A stretch of DNA of 64,000 bases from Lactobacillaceae bacterium AF64-9pH9TA. Its GTDB lineage: Bacteria > Bacillota > Bacilli > Lactobacillales > Lactobacillaceae. Shown here piece after piece: positions 16,266-25,831 of the stretch. The notes below the pieces were generated by a model, which did not search any database, had not been told where the DNA came from, and saw nothing but the letters and a program-made list of their open reading frames with translations. How positions within the stretch are numbered: position 1 is the first letter of the stretch; every line of letters starts with the position of its first letter. The position numbers and the translations under genes were made by a program. The DNA lies in NCBI GenBank assembly GCA_027681045.1, contig JAQDCK010000001.1:1-64000 (forward strand), in the 5' to 3' direction.

Positions 16266-18353
16266 ATGGAAAACAGGCGCAAAGCGCATAAACAAATGAA
16301 CGACTCCCAGCCCAAAAAGGGATTGTGGGGATGGCTGAAAAGGATCAACTACCGCTTCCAACTAGTAAGATGGTTGATTTTGATCGTTTTGAGCCTTTTT
16401 TTAGCTGTATCTTCTTATTATACCTTTAAAGTCAAAACAGCCAACCTGTCCAACCTCCAGGCTTCCCTGGCCAAGACCACGGTTATCTATGACCAGAATG
16501 GCAAAAAGGCCGGGTCGGTGTCTTCCGGCAAGGGGACCTATGTCAGCTTGAGCAAGATTTCACCCAATGTCCAAAAGGCCGTAGTCGCCACCGAAGACCG
16601 GACCTTCTGGACCAATATCGGGATCAGCCCCAAGGGCATCCTCCGGGCCGCGGTCAGCTACGTCATCCACGGGGGCAATATCGCCGGGGGCGGGTCGACT
16701 ATCACCCAGCAGCTGGTCAAGAACTCAATTTTGACCCAGCAGCAGACCCTGTCCCGGAAGGTGGAGGAAATGTTCTACGCCATCCAGGTGACCAAGGTCT
16801 ATTCCAAAAAGCAGATCATGGCCATGTACCTCAATAATGCCTACTTTGGCAACGGGGTCTACGGGGTCCAGGATGCCAGCCGCAAGTACTTCGGCAAGAA
16901 TGCCAGCCAATTGACGGTGGCTGAAGGGGCAACCTTGGCCGGCATCTTGCGGAACCCTTCTTACTACAACCCGATCGATTCCCTTTCCCACTCAATTTCA
17001 AGAAGAAACTTAATTCTGCAGCTGATGGTCGACAACAAGTCTATCAGCCAGACGACTGCCAACAAGGCCGAAAAAGAGGGGATGAACCTGGTTGACACCT
17101 ACAAGGCGACCAGCGGCTACAAGTATCCTTACTACTTTGACGCCGTTATCTCTGAAGCCATCAGCAAGTACGGTTTAAGCGAAAACGAGATCATGAGCAA
17201 GGGGCTGAAGATCTACACGACCCTGGATCAGAACTACCAGCAGTCCATGCAGGACAGCTTCAAGAACAAGTACAACTTCCCGGTCAACCCGGCGGGCACT
17301 TCTCGGGCCCAAGGGGCCAGCGTGGCCATGGATCCCAAGACCGGGGCGGTCAAGGCCCTGGTCGGGGGACGCGGCAAGCATGTCTTCAGAGGCTACAACC
17401 GGGCCACGCAAATGCAGCGCCAGCCCGGCAGTGCCATCAAGCCTCTGGCTGTCTACGCGCCAGCTCTGGAGAACGGCTACCACTATGACTCTGACCTCTC
17501 CAACAAGCGGCAGAAGTTCGGCAAGAACGGCTATGAGCCGGTCAATGTCGACAACCAGTACTCGACTACGATTCCGATGTACCAGGCCCTGGCCCAGTCC
17601 AAGAACGTCCCGGCTGTCTGGCTTTTAAACAAAATCGGGGTCACCACCGGGGTCAGCTACTTAAAGAAGTTTGGCATTACCGTCTCAAAGAGTGACCAGA
17701 ACCTGGCCCTGGCCCTGGGCGGGGTGTCCACCGGGGTCAGTCCCCTGCAGATGGCCCGGGCCTATTCAGCTTTTGCCAACAGCGGGAAGCTACCGGACAG
17801 CTCATACATGATCACCAAGATCACCGATGCCAGCGGCAACGTGATCGCGGAAAACAACAATACCGGGACCAGCCAGATTATTTCAGCTGACACGGCCAAG
17901 GAAATGACCCAGATGCTGCTCAGCGTCTTCACTTCCGGGACAGCCGTTAACGCCAAGCCAGCCGGCTACTCAGTAGCTGGCAAGACCGGGTCAACAGAAG
18001 TATCTTTTGCTTACGGGACCAAGGACCAGTGGATCGTCGGCTACACCCCGGACGTGGTTGTAGCTACCTGGGTCGGCTTTGACAAGACTGATAAGAGCTA
18101 CTACATGCAGGGAATTTCAGAAACCGGGATTACCACCCTGTATAGGGACGAAATGACCCGGATTCTCCCTTACAGCAAGCAGACCAGCTTTACCGTCCAA
18201 TCAGCTGACTCCATGGCCCAAAGCAATGGGACAAGCAGCACTTCTTCGAGTTCTTCAAACTGGAGCAAGAAGCTGAAAGAGTCGATCAGCGATGGGGTAA
18301 AGAATGCCGAATCAGCGATTAAGTCATGGTACAATAAGATTACTGGAAAATAA
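16266..18353 (+). CDS. pbp1A: Class A penicillin-binding protein (glycosyltransferase/transpeptidase)
   Basis: Bifunctional peptidoglycan synthase of 695 residues: cytoplasmic N-terminus, one membrane segment (about 36-54), a GT51 glycosyltransferase domain with Glu110 in VVATEDRTFW and the STITQQLVKN motif, and a transpeptidase domain with SAIK (Ser389-Lys392), SKN (QSKNVPAVW) and KTGS (573-576). The C-terminal tail is Ser-rich (about 640-665). It polymerises lipid II into glycan strands and forms 4-3 cross-links. GGAG precedes the ATG. It is followed after about 40 bases by yheA and the yhaO-yhaN-yhaM genes, the usual Lactobacillus arrangement. Confidence 0.95.
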   Translation: MENRRKAHKQMNDSQPKKGLWGWLKRINYRFQLVRWLILIVLSLFLAVSSYYTFKVKTANLSNLQASLAKTTVIYDQNGKKAGSVSSGKGTYVSLSKISPNVQKAVVATEDRTFWTNIGISPKGILRAAVSYVIHGGNIAGGGSTITQQLVKNSILTQQQTLSRKVEEMFYAIQVTKVYSKKQIMAMYLNNAYFGNGVYGVQDASRKYFGKNASQLTVAEGATLAGILRNPSYYNPIDSLSHSISRRNLILQLMVDNKSISQTTANKAEKEGMNLVDTYKATSGYKYPYYFDAVISEAISKYGLSENEIMSKGLKIYTTLDQNYQQSMQDSFKNKYNFPVNPAGTSRAQGASVAMDPKTGAVKALVGGRGKHVFRGYNRATQMQRQPGSAIKPLAVYAPALENGYHYDSDLSNKRQKFGKNGYEPVNVDNQYSTTIPMYQALAQSKNVPAVWLLNKIGVTTGVSYLKKFGITVSKSDQNLALALGGVSTGVSPLQMARAYSAFANSGKLPDSSYMITKITDASGNVIAENNNTGTSQIISADTAKEMTQMLLSVFTSGTAVNAKPAGYSVAGKTGSTEVSFAYGTKDQWIVGYTPDVVVATWVGFDKTDKSYYMQGISETGITTLYRDEMTRILPYSKQTSFTVQSADSMAQSNGTSSTSSSSSNWSKKLKESISDGVKNAESAIKSWYNKITGK

Positions 18354-18395
18354 GCGAACAGATTTTTTATGGAATAAAAAAGGAGAAAAGAAAAA

Positions 18396-18749
18396 ATGGT
18401 CAACATTTACGACACTGCCAACCAATTAGCTAACGACTTGCGGGAAACCCAACAGTTTGTTGCTTTGAAGGAAGCCATGGACGCTGTTAAGGCAGATGCT
18501 GACAGCCTGGCCTTGTTCAAGGAACTGGACGCGGCTCAAATGGAAATCATGGAAGCCCAGCAAACCGGCAAGGAATTGACTGAGGAGCAGCAAGACCACT
18601 TCAAGAGCTTGAACGAACGGGTCAGCCAAAACACCACCCTGCAAAGCATGCTCTTGGCAGAACAAGCTGTTTACACCCTGCTCAACGACGTACAAAAGAA
18701 TATCGGCCAGCCTTTGTCTGAAGCATATGAGGATTTGAGAAAAGCCTAA
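18396..18749 (+). CDS. yheA: YlbF/YheA family protein (UPF0342)
   Basis: 117-residue helical cytoplasmic protein of the YlbF/YmcA fold; the sequence is acidic and rich in heptad-like helix (LALFKELDAAQMEIMEAQQTGKELTEEQQDHF). In B. subtilis relatives (YlbF, YmcA) form a complex that steers RNase Y; YheA itself has no firm function. AAGGAG lies before the ATG. It stands two bases upstream of yhaO, and in this position it is conserved across lactobacilli. Confidence 0.88.
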   Translation: MVNIYDTANQLANDLRETQQFVALKEAMDAVKADADSLALFKELDAAQMEIMEAQQTGKELTEEQQDHFKSLNERVSQNTTLQSMLLAEQAVYTLLNDVQKNIGQPLSEAYEDLRKA

Positions 18750-18751
18750 TC

Positions 18752-19957
18752 ATGAAATTCATTCATTTAGCTGACGCGCACTTAGATAGCCCCTTTCGTG
18801 GACTATCTTTTTTGCCAAACAGGGAATATGCTGAAATCCGTCAGTCAGCTGCCCAGTCTTTGACTGGGATCGTGGACCTGGCCTTAAAAGAGCAGGTCGA
18901 CCTGGTCTTAATCGCCGGCGATACTTTTGATTCAAACAAGCCATCTCCAGCCAGCCAGCTTTTTTTAGCCCGGCAGGTAAAGCGGCTGACTGACGCCCAG
19001 ATCCAAGTGATCATGATTTTCGGTAACCACGACTACATGACCCGGCAGGATCTCTTGGTCGAAAACAGCCCTTATTTCTGCCTCTTGGGCGATCAGGAAA
19101 AAGTTGCCCGGGAATTTTTTAAGACCAAGACCGGCTTTGCCTATAACGTGACCGGCTTTTCCTACAGCCAGAACCATATTGAAGCCGACCTCCTGGACCA
19201 GTTCCCGGAAAAAGAGGGCTATACTATCGGCTTGATGCACGCGGCCCAAAGGGCGGCCAGCGGCAATGTCTACGCTCCCTTTGACTTAAGACAGATGAAG
19301 GAGCTGGGCTATGACTACTTCGCCCTGGGCCACATCCACGCCCGGCAAATTTTAAGCGAGAAGCCGCTAATTGTTTACCCCGGCAACATCCAGGGCCGGG
19401 ATGTCGGCGAACTGGGGGAGAAGGGCTGCTACCTGGCTGAAGTCGATGAGACCAGCGGGCAGACCAGTCTGACTTTTGTCCAAACAGCGCCGATTACCTG
19501 GAAGCAGCTGACTTTAGAGTTGGACCAGGCAATTGATAAGAGCAGCCTGCATGCCAAAGCCCTGGAACTTTTGCAAAAAAACAGGCAAGGAAAGACCTAT
19601 TTCAGCTTGAAGATTTCGGGCTCAGAATACTTGACCAGCGAAGAAATAGACCTTTGGCAGGACCAAGAGGCCTGGGCCGGTCTGTCCGCGGCTTTAGCCC
19701 CGTCACAATTGGTTGACGTCCGCTTATCCGTCCGGGGTCTGGTCAGCCTCAACAACAGCGACCGGGAAGCCCTGGCTGCTGCTGAAGCAGAAGTTTTGAC
19801 TGACGAAAAGATCAAGCAGCTGGCCGCTTCCTGGGCCAAGAAGGACCCATATGCCCGCCGGCTTTTAGAGGACGGGGAATTCCGCGGCCAGGTCCGGGAC
19901 TTGGTCGCTGTCAAGCTGGCCAGCCGCCTGCAGGCAATGACTGGGGGAGAAGAATGA
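18752..19957 (+). CDS. yhaO: SbcD-like DNA repair exonuclease subunit (metallophosphoesterase)
   Basis: 401-residue calcineurin-like phosphoesterase with the motif ladder DAHLD (about 8-12), AGDTFD, GNHD and GHIHAR, the metal-binding set of SbcD/Mre11 nucleases. It is the partner of the ATPase encoded by the next gene (YhaN); together they form an Mre11-Rad50-like complex presumed to process DNA ends. The stop overlaps the start of yhaN (4 bases), so the two subunits are translationally coupled. Confidence 0.92.
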   Translation: MKFIHLADAHLDSPFRGLSFLPNREYAEIRQSAAQSLTGIVDLALKEQVDLVLIAGDTFDSNKPSPASQLFLARQVKRLTDAQIQVIMIFGNHDYMTRQDLLVENSPYFCLLGDQEKVAREFFKTKTGFAYNVTGFSYSQNHIEADLLDQFPEKEGYTIGLMHAAQRAASGNVYAPFDLRQMKELGYDYFALGHIHARQILSEKPLIVYPGNIQGRDVGELGEKGCYLAEVDETSGQTSLTFVQTAPITWKQLTLELDQAIDKSSLHAKALELLQKNRQGKTYFSLKISGSEYLTSEEIDLWQDQEAWAGLSAALAPSQLVDVRLSVRGLVSLNNSDREALAAAEAEVLTDEKIKQLAASWAKKDPYARRLLEDGEFRGQVRDLVAVKLASRLQAMTGGEE

Positions 19958-22380
19958 GACTCAAGCAGATTCAAATCTACAATTTCGGTCAGTTCAGCCA
20001 GGAGACTTTTGATCTGCCAGAGGGCAATTTAGCAGCCTTCTTCGGAGGTAATGAGGCCGGCAAGAGCACGACCGTGGCCTTCATCAAGCAGATCATTTTT
20101 GGCTTCAATTTGAAAAATACCAGCTCAGTCTTTTTTGAAGACTACGAACCCTTGACCAAGAGCTACCCGATGGGCGGGCAGCTGGTCTTTACTAGTGATG
20201 CAGGGGAATATGTCTTAGAGCGGACTTGGAGCAAGGGGGACAAGAGCAAGACCGGGGCAGTCAAGGTCCTCTTAAACGGCCAGGAAGTCCCGGCCAGCCT
20301 CTTTTACGACCAGATTCAAAATATCGACGGGGGCTTTTACGCTGAAAGCTTTATCTTTAACGAAGACCTCCTCCGCCAGGTCAGCTCCCTGTCTAAAGGT
20401 GAGATTCTGGAGAACATCTACTATCTGGGGGCGGCCCAGAGCAGCCAGCTTTTGGCCATCCGGGCTGACTTTGACAAGGAGGCCAAGGACCTCTTCAAGC
20501 CAAGCGGGAAGAAGGCACCGGTCAACCAGGACTTGCTTAAATTGGCTGAGCAAAGAGACAAGGTGGCCGCTGACGGCCAGGAATTTGACGCTTACCAGCA
20601 GCTGGAAGGCCAGCGGCTGGCTGAAGAGCAAGCAGCTAAAAAGCTGGAAAAAGAAGTCCAGGAAATCTCCAGTCGTTTGCAGAAGCTGGGAAAGCAGCTG
20701 GAGCAGGTGCAGAACTACCAGACTTATCTGGACCTGAAAAAGCAGGTCAGCCCGGTCACCTTTGACCAGGAGCTCTACCAGAAGGCCTTGGACCTTAATG
20801 CCCAGATCAAGGCCCTCAAGGCTTCCATCAAGGAAGAAAAAGAGCAAATCGACCCGGCCCTTTTGGCCAAAAGAAAGGACCAGGTCCGGGCCTGGCGGCA
20901 GGAACTGGGGCAAATCAGCCAGAGCCTGGAAATGCTCAAGCAACAGGTCAAACAGCTGGAAGAGAAGCAGGCCAGCCTCTTAGAATTGACCCCGCATTTA
21001 GAGCAAGTGGCAGATTTATCCATGGACCAGTTCCAGCAGATGCAGGCTGACTGGGAAGAAAGCCAGAAGGCAGAAGCCGCGCCTAAGACCCTGCCGCCAT
21101 ATGTGGGCTTGATCGTAGCTGTAATTGGTCTGGCGCTTTTGGGTCAAAACCGTTTTTTGGCAATATTGTTAATCCTTGCTGGCGCGGCTTTAGCGGCTTA
21201 TGCCTACTTCAAAAAGCCCGCCAAGGGACCAGACAAGGCGGAAGCCTTTAAGGAAAAGTACGGTATCGATGCCAGCGTTAAGGTAGACCCCTTGCTTGCC
21301 CCTTACCGGGACCTGGCCATCAACCGGCGGGACTTGGAAAAAGCCCAGGCGGAACTCGCTCAAAAAGAAAAACAGGCCGCTGACCTGGCCCGGCAATTGG
21401 GCTTGGATGGTAGTGACCTTACGGCTGTCAGCCAGCAGCTGGGCCGCTTGGAAGAGCAGGTGGAAGCTGAGAGTGCGGGTCTTAGGGCCAGCCAGGAGGT
21501 CAAGGCGGCCAACTTGAACTACCAAAAGCAGATCAGCGCATTAACTGAACAGCTTTTGGCCATCTACCAGACTGCTGGGGTAGAAAACCTGGCAGCCTAC
21601 CAGGCATTAGCACAAAAACTGCAGGAACAAAAGGCTTTATCTGCCCAGATCACTGCTTTGAAGAACAACTTGGGTGACCAGTTAGCGGCTTTTGAAGAAA
21701 ATGGCCTGGATGCAAGCAAATTGCTGGGGCAAAAGAAAGAGCTGGAAAAAGAGCTGGCTGACAAGCAAAGAGCTGTCTCAGCCCGCCAGCAGGAAATGGC
21801 CAACCTTTTGGCTGAGGAAAAACGCTATGCTTCTTCCAGCCAGGTGGCTGAAGACAAGCAGATGCTGGCCGAAATTGCCGACAGCTTCAGAAGAGACAGC
21901 CAGGACTACCTGGCCAGCCTTTTGGCCGGGGAAGTCATTGGCCGGACCCTGGATCTGGCCTCAAATGACCGCTTCCCGAAGATGCTGAAATTAGCCCAGG
22001 ACTACCTGGAAATTTTGACGGGCGGCCGCTACCGGGAAATCCTTTTGCCGGCCAAATTGTCCAAGAAGACCCCGCTTAAGGTGGTTAGAAAAGACAAAAA
22101 GAAGATCCCCTTGCCCTACCTGTCCCGGGGGACCCAGGAGCAGCTCTATTTTGCCTTGAAACTGGCCTTTGTCATGCAGATCAAGGACAAGATCGACCTG
22201 CCGGTCTTGATCGACGATTCATTCGTCAACTTCGACGGCCCGCGGACCGGCTACATTGTAGACATGCTCAATAAGATGAGCGAAGACAAGCAGATCCTGG
22301 TCTTTACGGCCAGAGAAGACTTGGCTGAAGCCGTCAGCGCCGCGCCAATCAGATACAGAAAGAAGGAGCAGGATGCTTAA
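19954..22380 (+). CDS. yhaN: SbcC/Rad50-like AAA ATPase
   Basis: 808 residues with Walker A near the N-terminus (GGNEAGKSTT, about 31-40), long coiled coils (about 190-360 and 440-650) and a C-terminal ABC-type signature/Walker B (SRGTQEQLYFALKLAF; LPVLIDDSFVNFD). Unusually for a cytoplasmic SMC-like protein, the middle carries two adjacent hydrophobic stretches (about 380-418, YVGLIVAVIGLALLG and FLAILLILAGAALAAYAYF), a feature of YhaN-type proteins that suggests membrane tethering. Works with YhaO. Confidence 0.92.
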   Translation: MRLKQIQIYNFGQFSQETFDLPEGNLAAFFGGNEAGKSTTVAFIKQIIFGFNLKNTSSVFFEDYEPLTKSYPMGGQLVFTSDAGEYVLERTWSKGDKSKTGAVKVLLNGQEVPASLFYDQIQNIDGGFYAESFIFNEDLLRQVSSLSKGEILENIYYLGAAQSSQLLAIRADFDKEAKDLFKPSGKKAPVNQDLLKLAEQRDKVAADGQEFDAYQQLEGQRLAEEQAAKKLEKEVQEISSRLQKLGKQLEQVQNYQTYLDLKKQVSPVTFDQELYQKALDLNAQIKALKASIKEEKEQIDPALLAKRKDQVRAWRQELGQISQSLEMLKQQVKQLEEKQASLLELTPHLEQVADLSMDQFQQMQADWEESQKAEAAPKTLPPYVGLIVAVIGLALLGQNRFLAILLILAGAALAAYAYFKKPAKGPDKAEAFKEKYGIDASVKVDPLLAPYRDLAINRRDLEKAQAELAQKEKQAADLARQLGLDGSDLTAVSQQLGRLEEQVEAESAGLRASQEVKAANLNYQKQISALTEQLLAIYQTAGVENLAAYQALAQKLQEQKALSAQITALKNNLGDQLAAFEENGLDASKLLGQKKELEKELADKQRAVSARQQEMANLLAEEKRYASSSQVAEDKQMLAEIADSFRRDSQDYLASLLAGEVIGRTLDLASNDRFPKMLKLAQDYLEILTGGRYREILLPAKLSKKTPLKVVRKDKKKIPLPYLSRGTQEQLYFALKLAFVMQIKDKIDLPVLIDDSFVNFDGPRTGYIVDMLNKMSEDKQILVFTAREDLAEAVSAAPIRYRKKEQDA

Positions 22381-23323
22381 ACGTTTGCTGGATTACAATG
22401 AAGGGGAAGAATTTGACCTGGTCTTGATGGTCAAGAATTCCCAGCTGCGCCAAGATAAGAGGGGCAAGCACTACCTGCTCATGCAGCTGGCTGACTCTTC
22501 CGGCAGCATCCGGGCCAATTACTGGCAGGCCAAGGCTGAGGACGCCAACCGCTTCAACGCCGGCACGGTGGTGGAGGCCTCAGGGATGATTGAGGACTAC
22601 CACAACCATGACCAGATCAAGCTGTTCAGCATTCATCCGGTCAGCCCGGACGACCAGGTGGACTTGAGCCAATTGGTGGCCTCTGCTCCGGAAAAGGCAG
22701 ATGACATGGAGAAGGAGATCAAGGCTTTTGTGGCCCAGATCGATAATAAGAACTGGCATGACCTGGTAGTCTTCCTTTTGAAAAAGTGGTCCAGCCGCTT
22801 TTTCACTTACCCGGCTGGCAAGTCCAACCACCACGCCTACAAAGGCGGCCTGGCCTTTCACACTTTGACCATGTTAAAAGACGCCAGAGGCTTAGCTGAC
22901 AACTACCCAGCCGTCAACCGGTCGCTTCTTTATGCCGGCTGCATCCTCCACGACATGGGCAAAGTGCTGGAATTGTCCGGACCGATCGCGACCCAGTACA
23001 CGGCTGAAGGCAACTTGGTTGGCCACCTGGTTTTGATTGACGAGCAGCTGATGCTGGCCGCCCAGGAACTGAAAATCGACCTGGCCAGTGAAGACCTGCT
23101 ACTGCTCCGGCACATGGTCTTATCCCACCATGGCCGCTATGAGTACGGGTCACCAAAATTGCCGGCACTGCTTGAAGCAGAACTTTTGCACCGGATCGAC
23201 GACCTGGACGCGGCGGTCAACGCCATCACGACAGAATTGTCCACGACCAAGCCGGGCGAATTCACCCTGCCGCTGATGTCCCAGGACGGCCGCCGCTATT
23301 ACCGGCCAAGGCAGGAAAGATAG
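22373..23323 (+). CDS. yhaM: 3'-5' exoribonuclease YhaM
   Basis: 316 residues: an OB-fold nucleic-acid binding domain at the N-terminus (LVLMVKNSQLRQDKRGKHYLLMQLAD) and an HD-type phosphohydrolase domain (HHAYKGGLAFHT, LHDMGK, LSHHGRYEYG). In B. subtilis YhaM is a Mn-dependent 3'-5' exoribonuclease also active on single-stranded DNA. The start overlaps yhaN by 8 bases. Last gene of the pbp1A-yheA-yhaO-yhaN-yhaM run; convergent with prsA. Confidence 0.93.
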   Translation: MLKRLLDYNEGEEFDLVLMVKNSQLRQDKRGKHYLLMQLADSSGSIRANYWQAKAEDANRFNAGTVVEASGMIEDYHNHDQIKLFSIHPVSPDDQVDLSQLVASAPEKADDMEKEIKAFVAQIDNKNWHDLVVFLLKKWSSRFFTYPAGKSNHHAYKGGLAFHTLTMLKDARGLADNYPAVNRSLLYAGCILHDMGKVLELSGPIATQYTAEGNLVGHLVLIDEQLMLAAQELKIDLASEDLLLLRHMVLSHHGRYEYGSPKLPALLEAELLHRIDDLDAAVNAITTELSTTKPGEFTLPLMSQDGRRYYRPRQER

Positions 23324-23350
23324 GGAAAGTAGTATCAAAAGAAGCAAAGA

Positions 23351-23383
23351 AAAAAGACGCGATTCAGTGAATCGCGTCTTTTT
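23351..23383. terminator. Bidirectional terminator between yhaM and prsA
   Basis: Perfect stem AAAAAGACGCGATT / AATCGCGTCTTTTT around CAGTG, with A/T runs on both flanks; it serves both convergent transcripts. Confidence 0.9.
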
Positions 23384-23405
23384 ATCGTCTAATCGTCAGC
23401 CCGCA

Positions 23406-24329
23406 TTAGTTTGAGCTTGATGATGAGCTAGATGATGATGAGTTGCCAAGGTAGTTAGCCAGCAGGTTCTTGTCCTTCAAGTCCTTGTCCTTGATGTTGA
23501 CGTTGGCCTTCTTCAGAACCTTGCTGATGACCTTGGTCATTGTGTTGGAATCAGCTGCCCACTTAGCGTAGAGCTGCTTGTCGATGAACTTCTTGTTCTT
23601 AGTGTATGAGCCTTTTTCAGTGGTCTTCAAAACCTTGATGACTTCGTAGCCGGATGAAGTCTTAACTGGCGTGGTAGTGTATTCGCCTTCCTTAAGCTTC
23701 CAAACAGCTGATTTGAAAGTGCTGCTCAAGCTGGTGTCAGTTGAGTCGAAGGCTGACAGCTTGCCGGCCTTCTTCTTGGTAGCAGTGTCAGTTGAGTACT
23801 TCTTAGCCAGAGTAGCAAAGCTGGTGCCGCTCTTCAAGTTCTTGATGACAGTTTCAGCAGTTGACTTCTTGGCAACTACAATGTGTTGCACAGTGGTCTT
23901 GGTGTGGTAGCTCTTCCACCAGTTCTCTTCTTGCGTGGTGGTTGGCTTCTTCATGTCCTTCAAAGCGGCAACTGAGTACAAGTTGGTAGCCAGGTTTTGC
24001 TTGAATGACTTAGTGGTCAAGCCGCTGTAGCTCAAAACACTGCTGAAGCTTGAGCCGTATTGCTTCTTGTACTTGTTGTATTCGGCGTCGATCTTCTTTG
24101 AAGATACCTTGTCACCGTATTGGGCCTTCAGCGTACGGTAGATGATCAGGCTGACCAAAGTTGACTGGCCGGCTGAAGTATCCTTCATAGCTTCGTAGTA
24201 TTCGTCCTGAGTGATCTTGCCACCCTTGTAGTTAACTACAGTAGCTGAGCTGCTTGAGCAAGCGGCAGTGGACAGACCGATAGCTGCGGCACCTGCCAAA
24301 ACGGCGATTTTCTTCAAATGTTTTTTCAT
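23406..24329 (-). CDS. prsA: PrsA foldase lipoprotein (parvulin-type peptidyl-prolyl isomerase)
   Basis: Extracytoplasmic folding factor for secreted proteins, including PBPs and surface proteins. 307 residues from the ATG at 24327-24329, with GGAG about 10 bases upstream; an in-frame ATG at 24347 lies before this site. Signal peptide with lipobox-like STAAC, so the mature protein is probably lipid-anchored. A SurA-like N-terminal helical domain flanks a parvulin domain (about 135-225; VQHIVVAKKSTAE, FATLAKKYSTD, GKLSAFDSTD). The C-terminus ends in an uninterrupted serine tract, which also makes the encoding DNA repetitive. The many extracellular enzymes in this window (PBPs, L,D-transpeptidases, pilins) are plausible clients. 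Confidence 0.93.
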   Translation of the reverse strand: MKKHLKKIAVLAGAAAIGLSTAACSSSSATVVNYKGGKITQDEYYEAMKDTSAGQSTLVSLIIYRTLKAQYGDKVSSKKIDAEYNKYKKQYGSSFSSVLSYSGLTTKSFKQNLATNLYSVAALKDMKKPTTTQEENWWKSYHTKTTVQHIVVAKKSTAETVIKNLKSGTSFATLAKKYSTDTATKKKAGKLSAFDSTDTSLSSTFKSAVWKLKEGEYTTTPVKTSSGYEVIKVLKTTEKGSYTKNKKFIDKQLYAKWAADSNTMTKVISKVLKKANVNIKDKDLKDKNLLANYLGNSSSSSSSSSSN

Positions 24330-24455
24330 AAAATTAAATCTCCACATCCTTCATACGTACTGGTTACTAATATAACATATTTTTCCAGCTATAGAGTTCC
24401 TGGAGGCAAAGTTCATGAAAAAATCCGCCTTTCTTAGGAATTTCTTTACTAGCTC

Positions 24456-25079
24456 TTACCGCTTCCAGTTCCAAGGATCCTGGTGCCAAGCCAACAATTC
24501 CTTATATTGTTCTTCGCTGACCGTTTCAGCAATTTCCTGTTCGATCAGTTCCCGGTAGTTCAAGAGCGGGGCAAACTTGGTGTCGGCCTTCTTGAAGTTT
24601 TCGTCAGCGTCTGGCAAAAGGTAGGTAAAGATTGAGCTGACCCCGTCAACGTGGGCGCCAGTGTCCTTGACTGCTTGCACGGCAGACAAAACGCTGCCGC
24701 CAGTTGAAATGAGGTCGTCGATCAAAACGATGTGGTCGTCCATGGACAGGCGGCCTTCGATTTGCCGGCCTTGGCCGTGGTCCTTTGGCTTGGAGCGGAC
24801 GTAAACCATTGGCAGGTTCATGACTTGGGCAACCCAGGCGGCGTGCGGGATGCCGGCCGTAGCGACACCGCCGATCACCGTAACTTCCGGGAACTCTTGC
24901 TTAATCAGGGCTGCCAAGTTTTCAGCGATTGCCTGCCGCAGTTCCGGGAAGGAAATGGTTTGCCGCAGGTCAGTGTAGATCGGGGAATGCATCCCGCTGG
25001 CGTAGACAAAGTCCTTGTCCGGAGAAATAGTCACAATCTTCTTGTCGATCAGCTGGCGGATAATTTCGTTATTTTGCAT
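24456..25079 (-). CDS. pyrE: Orotate phosphoribosyltransferase
   Basis: Joins orotate to PRPP to give orotidine 5'-phosphate in pyrimidine synthesis. 207 residues; the PRPP-binding motif VLIDDLISTGGSV is intact, as are the flexible-loop basic residues (YVRSKPKDHGQG). Overlaps pyrF by 11 bases, so the two final steps of UMP synthesis are coupled. Confidence 0.96.
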   Translation of the reverse strand: MQNNEIIRQLIDKKIVTISPDKDFVYASGMHSPIYTDLRQTISFPELRQAIAENLAALIKQEFPEVTVIGGVATAGIPHAAWVAQVMNLPMVYVRSKPKDHGQGRQIEGRLSMDDHIVLIDDLISTGGSVLSAVQAVKDTGAHVDGVSSIFTYLLPDADENFKKADTKFAPLLNYRELIEQEIAETVSEEQYKELLAWHQDPWNWKR

Positions 25080-25791
25080 CGTTCTTGCTCCAATCCTTCA
25101 AAATCTCTTCGTATGCTTTTTGCGGGTCAGCGGCCTGGGTGATTGGCCGGCCGACAACGATAGCGGTTGACCCGTTTTCCCGCGCCTGGGCAGGTGTTGC
25201 CACCCGGGCTTGGTCGTCTTTTTGGTAGCTCTTTGGCCGGATGCCCGGAGTGACGAACATGAAGTCGTTGTTGAATTCGCTCTTCATCGCCTTGACTTCC
25301 AAAGGTGAGCAAATGATCCCGTCAGCCCCGGCTTCCTGGGCCTGGTGGGCCAGGCTCTTTACTTCGTCAGCCAGGCTGAGTGAGCAGTGCTGTTCATTCT
25401 TCAAGACTTCTTCAGAGATGGAAGTCAGTTCAGTCACGGCCAAAAGCTTTGGTACCGGCTTGCCGGCCGGGGTGCCTTCGATCAGGCCTTCTTTAGCGGC
25501 CTGGATCATCTGCTTGCCGCCCAGGGCGTGGACAGTCGTGCAATAAACGCCCAAGGCAGCCAGCTGGTGGGCAGTCCGCTTGACGGTGTTGGGAATGTCG
25601 TGCAGCTTGAGATCAAGGAAGATCTGGTAGCCCTTGGCGGACAAATCACGGACAATTTCCGGCCCGTACTGGTAGAACATTTCCATCCCCAGCTTGACGT
25701 GCAGGCCCTGCTTGTCCTTCAGCTGGTTGAGGAACAGCCACATTTTTTCCTGATCATCATAGTCCAAAGCGATAAATAACGGTTTGTTCAT
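25069..25791 (-). CDS. pyrF: Orotidine 5'-phosphate decarboxylase
   Basis: Last step of UMP synthesis. 240 residues, class I decarboxylase with the catalytic DLKLHDIPNTV array (Asp-Lys-Asp) and the C-terminal VVGRPI phosphate-binding loop. AAGGAGT precedes the ATG. Promoter-proximal gene of the pyrFE pair, preceded by a probable transcription attenuator. Confidence 0.96.
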   Translation of the reverse strand: MNKPLFIALDYDDQEKMWLFLNQLKDKQGLHVKLGMEMFYQYGPEIVRDLSAKGYQIFLDLKLHDIPNTVKRTAHQLAALGVYCTTVHALGGKQMIQAAKEGLIEGTPAGKPVPKLLAVTELTSISEEVLKNEQHCSLSLADEVKSLAHQAQEAGADGIICSPLEVKAMKSEFNNDFMFVTPGIRPKSYQKDDQARVATPAQARENGSTAIVVGRPITQAADPQKAYEEILKDWSKNDAK

Positions 25792-25831
25792 TGCTACTCC
25801 TTAAATTTACAAAGCGCGTATGACCGCATAA

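Noticed and set aside
22914..23168. Minus-strand frame opposite yhaM
   Set aside because: Lies wholly inside yhaM, whose HD motifs are intact; no ribosome site.
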